Shown here: piece after piece, positions 60,963 through 64,000 of the stretch
Numbering within the stretch: the stretch's first letter is position 1
Layout of the letters: each line of letters starts with the position of its first letter
Assembly (NCBI GenBank): GCA_963706555.1
Contig: OY970164.1
Span: 1,984,001-2,048,000, forward strand
Origin: Bog-473 sp963706555
GTDB taxonomy: Bacteria > Actinomycetota > Acidimicrobiia > Acidimicrobiales > RAAP-2
DNA: 64,000 bases
Direction: 5' to 3'
The notes under the pieces: generated by a model
The model's input: the letters and a program-made list of their open reading frames with translations, nothing else
Databases searched by the model: none
Told to the model about the DNA's origin: nothing
Translations under genes and position numbers: made by a program

Positions 60963-61867
60963 TGAGCGACGCCGCGACCGACCTTCCTGAGGCGGCCGTT
61001 CGCCGTATCGAGGCCTCCTCCTTCTCTTCGGGGCTCTCCGTGCCCGATTTCGCGGCGTGTCTCGATCTGGGCCTGCAGCCGGTCGGGCTCGTCCAGGGGT
61101 TCTGCGTCATGCGCTGGGGTTGGTACGGAGCCGGCTCGGGCTACATGCGGGGGATGAATCCGTACTCGAGCACCGGGCAGGGCGACGGATCGTACGTGGA
61201 GACCTACCGCTGCCCGCACGGCTACGTGTCGAACGAGCACCGCATGTGGGGCCAGAACGTGGAACAGACCTGGGTCGAAGCGGCGTGGTCGCAGGGGTAT
61301 GGATCGGCCTATACCCGCATGCTCGAAGAAGCCACCGCATTCGGGGCGCACGGAGTCATCGGGGTCGTCGACCGCGTCACCAACCTGGCGGACACGGGAA
61401 CGACCGAATTCCACTTCCTCGGTACCGCCATCAGAGTGGAGGGCGGCCCTCCACCTGCAGGCGGCGTGCCCTGGACGACGTACCTGGCGGGCCAGCGGCT
61501 GACCAAGTCGATCGAGGCCGGGTTCATGCCGGTCAGCGTGGCGGCCTCCATGGCGTCGGTGCGGGTGTGGGCCTATTGCATGACCGAGTACTTCATGGAG
61601 GGGAGCCGGAGCTGGGGTGGCCCGTCCTCGCCCTACGAAGTTGACCAGGTGAGCAAGGCCCACATGGCCTCCATACAGCTCGCCCGCAAGCACGTGCGCC
61701 AGCAACTTTCGGGCGACCTGCTGCATGGCGCGACCATCGAGGTGGTCAAGCGCGAGTTGTCCCAGGGCGACGAAGTGATCGACTGCACCCTGCGGGGGAA
61801 TCGCATGAGACGCTTCAAGGACTTCGACGTCGTGCCGCCGCCCCGCCCCACGGTGCGGCTCACATGA
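60962..61867 (+). CDS. Double YbjQ-like domain protein, divergent
   Basis: 301 residues. FSSGLSVPDFAACLDLGLQPVGLVQGFCVMRWGW starts the first copy; YTRMLEEATAFGAHGVIGVVDRV, EFHFLGTAIRV ends it. The second (about 165-290) has TYLAGQRLTKSIEAGFMPVSVAASMASV and a degenerate LSQGDEVIDCTLRGNRMRRF. An insert in copy one carries CPHGYVSNEHRMWGQ. The start overlaps the previous stop by one base (TGATG). Its end overlaps the next ATG. Function unknown. Confidence 0.75.
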   Translation: MSDAATDLPEAAVRRIEASSFSSGLSVPDFAACLDLGLQPVGLVQGFCVMRWGWYGAGSGYMRGMNPYSSTGQGDGSYVETYRCPHGYVSNEHRMWGQNVEQTWVEAAWSQGYGSAYTRMLEEATAFGAHGVIGVVDRVTNLADTGTTEFHFLGTAIRVEGGPPPAGGVPWTTYLAGQRLTKSIEAGFMPVSVAASMASVRVWAYCMTEYFMEGSRSWGGPSSPYEVDQVSKAHMASIQLARKHVRQQLSGDLLHGATIEVVKRELSQGDEVIDCTLRGNRMRRFKDFDVVPPPRPTVRLT

Positions 61868-62703
61868 GCGAGAGCCCACCGATCGACGCCCGCGCGGAAA
61901 TGCTGAGTGGGGCCATGTCGCTCGCCACCGCAGCACCGCCCTCCACGGCCCGTGGGGTGACGTCGGATCTGTCCATCGACGAGGCCCTGCTCCTGCACGG
62001 GGCCGGCTGGGAACCGGTCGATCTGGTGTGCGGCGTGTCCGTTGTCTCGGTGCCAGTCGGGGTGTGGAATTGGGGGCAGGGGGAGATAAGCGTTGCTTCG
62101 GTGGCCCACAACGCTGCCGTCAAGGGAGCGTCGGATCATCTCCAGAACGAATGCATCAAGGTCCACGGCCATGGAGTTGTGGGTGTGCGGGTCAACGTCG
62201 AAGTCCACACGCATCACATCGATGTGGAGTTGGTCGGGACGGCAATTCGACCGCTTGGCGGAGGGGCGCATCCTTCGGCGCCGTTCGTCTCGGACCTCTC
62301 GGCGCGTGACTTCACCCTGCTCCAAGGCGCAGGATGGATGCCGGTCGGCCTGGCCTTCGGCGCCAGTTTCGCCTACGCCCCGCGCCGTTCGGCCGGGGAT
62401 GCGATGAAGCAGAAGACCCAGAATATTGAGCTCACCAACTTCACCGAAGCCATGTATTCGGCCCGGGAGTCAGCCATGGAGCGCATGCAGCGTTCCGCTC
62501 TCGATGTGGGTGGACAGGGCGTGGTCCAGGTCAAGGTGACCGAAGGTCCGATGCACTTCGCGCGCCACGCTGTCGGTTTCACCGCCTGGGGGACGGCGGT
62601 GCGTCTGGTGGCCGAATCCCATCAATTCGTGCAGCCCGACGTGATCCTTCCTCTTGACGACGCCGTCGTGACCTTCGCCGCACAAAGCCTCAGGGGCGGG
62701 TAG
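61864..62703 (+). CDS. Double YbjQ-like domain protein
   Basis: 279 residues. Copy one (about 35-135): TSDLSIDEALLLHGAGWEPVDLVCGVSVVSV, GHGVVGVRVNVEVHTHHIDVELVGTAIRP. Copy two (about 140-255): FVSDLSARDFTLLQGAGWMPVGLAFGASFAYA, LTNFTEAMYSARESAMERMQRSALDVGGQGVVQVKV. The third double-YbjQ gene of the operon, coupled to the one before it by an ATGA overlap. It ends 12 nt before the convergent DUF2510 gene. All three paralogues keep the STSDLS-like strand and the TEAMYxARExAMxRM helix. Confidence 0.78.
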   Translation: MSESPPIDARAEMLSGAMSLATAAPPSTARGVTSDLSIDEALLLHGAGWEPVDLVCGVSVVSVPVGVWNWGQGEISVASVAHNAAVKGASDHLQNECIKVHGHGVVGVRVNVEVHTHHIDVELVGTAIRPLGGGAHPSAPFVSDLSARDFTLLQGAGWMPVGLAFGASFAYAPRRSAGDAMKQKTQNIELTNFTEAMYSARESAMERMQRSALDVGGQGVVQVKVTEGPMHFARHAVGFTAWGTAVRLVAESHQFVQPDVILPLDDAVVTFAAQSLRGG

Positions 62704-62715
62704 GGATCCCCTTCA

Positions 62716-63219
62716 TCAATTCAACCCGCAATCGGATCGAACGGAATTGCCACCACAAGCGTGCGTCGTCCCGAATACTGCGAGCAGGGTGACAAGGAGG
62801 ATGAAGATCCCGATGATGCTGAATCCCACGATGATCCCCGCCAAGGCCAGCCCGCCCCCTCCCTGTGCGCCGTGCGATCGTTTGATCTGGCTTCGTGAGA
62901 CGAATCCGAAGATCACGCCGAGAAGACACGGCACCACGAAGAGAAACGGAACGATCCCTACGCAAGAACAGACGATCGATGCGATCGCGAGCCCATTGGT
63001 CGGGCGGGGAGGGGCCCATGGCGCGCCCGGCGCGAGAGATCCGCTCGCCGGATATGACGGCAGTCCGGGTTGACCCGGGAATTGGGACGGTTGGTACAGC
63101 ACCTGGGATTGGTACGGCATTTGCCCGATTTGCGGAGGAGGCCCGGTCCACGCCTCAGGCGGGTACCACTTGCCGTCGGAAGCCAGCCACCATCCGTGAC
63201 CCTGTGATGTATCGCTCAT
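62716..63219 (-). CDS. DUF2510-DUF4190 membrane protein
   Basis: 167 residues. Residues 8-24 are a DUF2510 motif (GWWLASDGKWYPPEAW); a Pro/Gln/Ser-rich stretch follows, then a DUF4190 domain with two membrane helices (LAIASIVCSCVGIVPFLFVVPCLLGVIFG and LAGIIVGFSIIGIFILLVTLLAVFG) and a Cys-containing tail. DUF2510 proteins are typical of Actinobacteria and of unknown role. The second helix of the hairpin pair contains the conserved GLALAGIIVG. Confidence 0.88.
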   Translation of the reverse strand: MSDTSQGHGWWLASDGKWYPPEAWTGPPPQIGQMPYQSQVLYQPSQFPGQPGLPSYPASGSLAPGAPWAPPRPTNGLAIASIVCSCVGIVPFLFVVPCLLGVIFGFVSRSQIKRSHGAQGGGGLALAGIIVGFSIIGIFILLVTLLAVFGTTHACGGNSVRSDCGLN

Positions 63220-63324
63220 CCCCGCACCGCTGCCCGCCCGTTCGCCTCGCCGTGAACGAGCATAAGCCGCGACCGGGGATAGGTGCCTTCTCTGCCAGGT
63301 CGGTGGCTCTCTCGGGCGCGACGG

Positions 63325-63555
63325 TTACGTCAGGTACGGGCAGTGCCGGCATCCGGAACTACAGCAGCTACCTCTCTCGGCGAGGAACGCTGCCGTAAGT
63401 ACCGACAATCCCGTGAGGGGATCGTCATAACTCGACGCCCCCCGCTCGAGCGCGGCGCAATGCGCGCCAAGGATCGCTTGATATGTCGGGAGCGCAGGCG
63501 ACAGCCGGCTCTGGTGGGGCTGTGTGAGCGGTCGGTCCGCGAGCGGGTCACTCAT
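63325..63555 (-). CDS. DUF5522-like small cysteine-rich protein
   Basis: 76 residues. The C-terminus reads LTGLSVLTAAFLAERGSCCSSGCRHCPYL, matching the end of the DUF5522 family (HLKRGxCCxxxCRHCPY in the usual form). Four Cys and one His make a likely metal or cluster site. The family is of unknown function, often near tRNA or sulfur genes. The start at ATG 63555 is arbitrary among few options. Confidence 0.75.
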   Translation of the reverse strand: MSDPLADRPLTQPHQSRLSPALPTYQAILGAHCAALERGASSYDDPLTGLSVLTAAFLAERGSCCSSGCRHCPYLT

Positions 63556-63621
63556 GCGGACCGATTCGCCACTCCAGCTTGGACCGCCATGGCCAAGCTG
63601 GAGTGGGAAAGGCTCAACAGA

Positions 63622-64000
63622 TCAACGAGCTCGCTTGACGGCCTTCTTGGCCGGGGCACGACGCACAACCTTCTTGGCGGCCGGGGCCTTCTTGGCCGGG
63701 GCACGACGCACGACCTTCTTGGCGGCCGGGGCCTTCTTGGCCGGGGCACGACGCACAACCTTCTTGGCGGCCGGGGCCTTTCGGACCGGGGCCTTGGCGA
63801 CAGTGGCTCTGACCGGGGCGACGGCGGCCGCCTTGCCCGCCGCGGCAACCGCTGCGGGATCGATCGGGTAGGCGCCCTTCTTCAACTTGGGGGCGGTGGA
63901 CGGGGCCAGGACGGCGTCCTTGAACGCCTTCACCGGCGTAATACGGGCCTTCTTGGATGCCTTGATCCGAATGGACTCTCCCGTGGCGGGGTTGCGGCCC
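63622..64000 (-). CDS. hup: HU-family DNA-binding protein with lysine/alanine/proline-rich tail, N-terminus outside window
   Basis: The frame is open to the window edge. Visible from it: GRNPATGESIRIKASKKARITPVKAFKDAVL, the C-terminal part of the HU beta-arm and helix. A long tail follows, with three near-identical 15-residue repeats (PAAKKVVRRAPAKKA) and an end in VKRAR. This is the mycobacterial HupB/Streptomyces HupS layout. It compacts DNA; the tail binds linker DNA. The N-terminal half, about 55 residues, is missing. Confidence 0.95.
   Translation of the reverse strand, partial: GRNPATGESIRIKASKKARITPVKAFKDAVLAPSTAPKLKKGAYPIDPAAVAAAGKAAAVAPVRATVAKAPVRKAPAAKKVVRRAPAKKAPAAKKVVRRAPAKKAPAAKKVVRRAPAKKAVKRAR
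63637..63780 (-). repeat. 45-bp in-frame repeats in the HU tail
   Basis: Three near-identical 45-bp units code for the AAKKVVRRAPAKKAP block. Copies differ only in single silent bases, so the tail length is likely variable. Confidence 0.85.

Overview
The window is very GC-rich and densely coded, with GTG/TTG starts, ATGA/GTGA overlaps and F420 biosynthesis genes. Its gene set (FbiA/CofD, CofE, FtsH, DUF5719, DUF4349, BioB with BsaP, an HU protein with a lysine-rich tail, many acyl-CoA dehydrogenases) points to an actinobacterium, most consistent with the Acidimicrobiia. Class-level placement is inference. I saw no phage, IS element, CRISPR array, tRNA or rRNA.

Layout. 1-6918: a nucleotide-sugar epimerase (cut by the window edge), the cofD-cofE pair on the minus strand, three coupled GT4 glycosyltransferases (the first frameshifted) and an RMD-like GDP-sugar reductase. 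6966-12256: a small hypothetical gene, a giant GT2-membrane protein and a DUF5719 protein. 12260-16256 (minus): ftsH, an ECF sigma factor and a DUF4349 membrane protein that may be its anti-sigma. 16345-22502: a CAAX protease, a large PTPS-related membrane protein, phosphomannomutase, Trm112-like and SIS sugar-phosphate isomerase, i.e. mannose activation feeding the envelope glycosylation genes upstream. 22540-31868: a UbiC-like protein, a monooxygenase-like protein, thiolase, a pair of acyl-CoA dehydrogenases, a HEAT-repeat protein, a YgjP-like metallopeptidase, an aldo/keto reductase and an NlpC/P60 endopeptidase with tandem repeats. 31961-37764: a CPBP protein, DksA/TraR-like, PRPP synthetase, a P-loop kinase, SRPBCC, a PaiB-like flavoprotein and an acyl-CoA ligase. 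38141-49654: acyltransferase-3, an archaeal-type riboflavin synthase, SDR, BsaP-BioB, acyl-CoA dehydrogenase, amidase, an F420-type LLM oxidoreductase, PPK2, a Dam-family methylase and a divergent SAM methyltransferase.

49734-54491 is the most coherent unusual locus: three AIM24-family proteins with N-terminal zinc ribbons (one frameshifted), a YdjI-like SPFH protein ending in two zinc ribbons, and a DUF1707/LiaF-like protein. It looks like a membrane-stress module related to Psp/Lia networks but without PspA. After a secreted-repeat protein, a GntR-ABC operon and a frameshifted FAD oxidase comes a second unusual operon (59701-62703): a small unknown protein plus three proteins that each appear to be double YbjQ/UPF0145 domains. 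The window closes with a DUF2510-DUF4190 membrane protein, a DUF5522-like protein and the C-terminal part of an HU protein.

Two window-wide patterns stand out. Many genes have a TANNNT -10 box exactly 6 nt (one 7) before an ATG/GTG, implying leaderless transcription. Four unrelated short tandem repeats (14, 14/15, 15 and 27 bp) begin at or within a few bases of a stop codon. Three genes (2550-3711, 49734-50532, 57906-59514) carry a frameshift of the same phase, so either base-calling errors or fresh pseudogenes.
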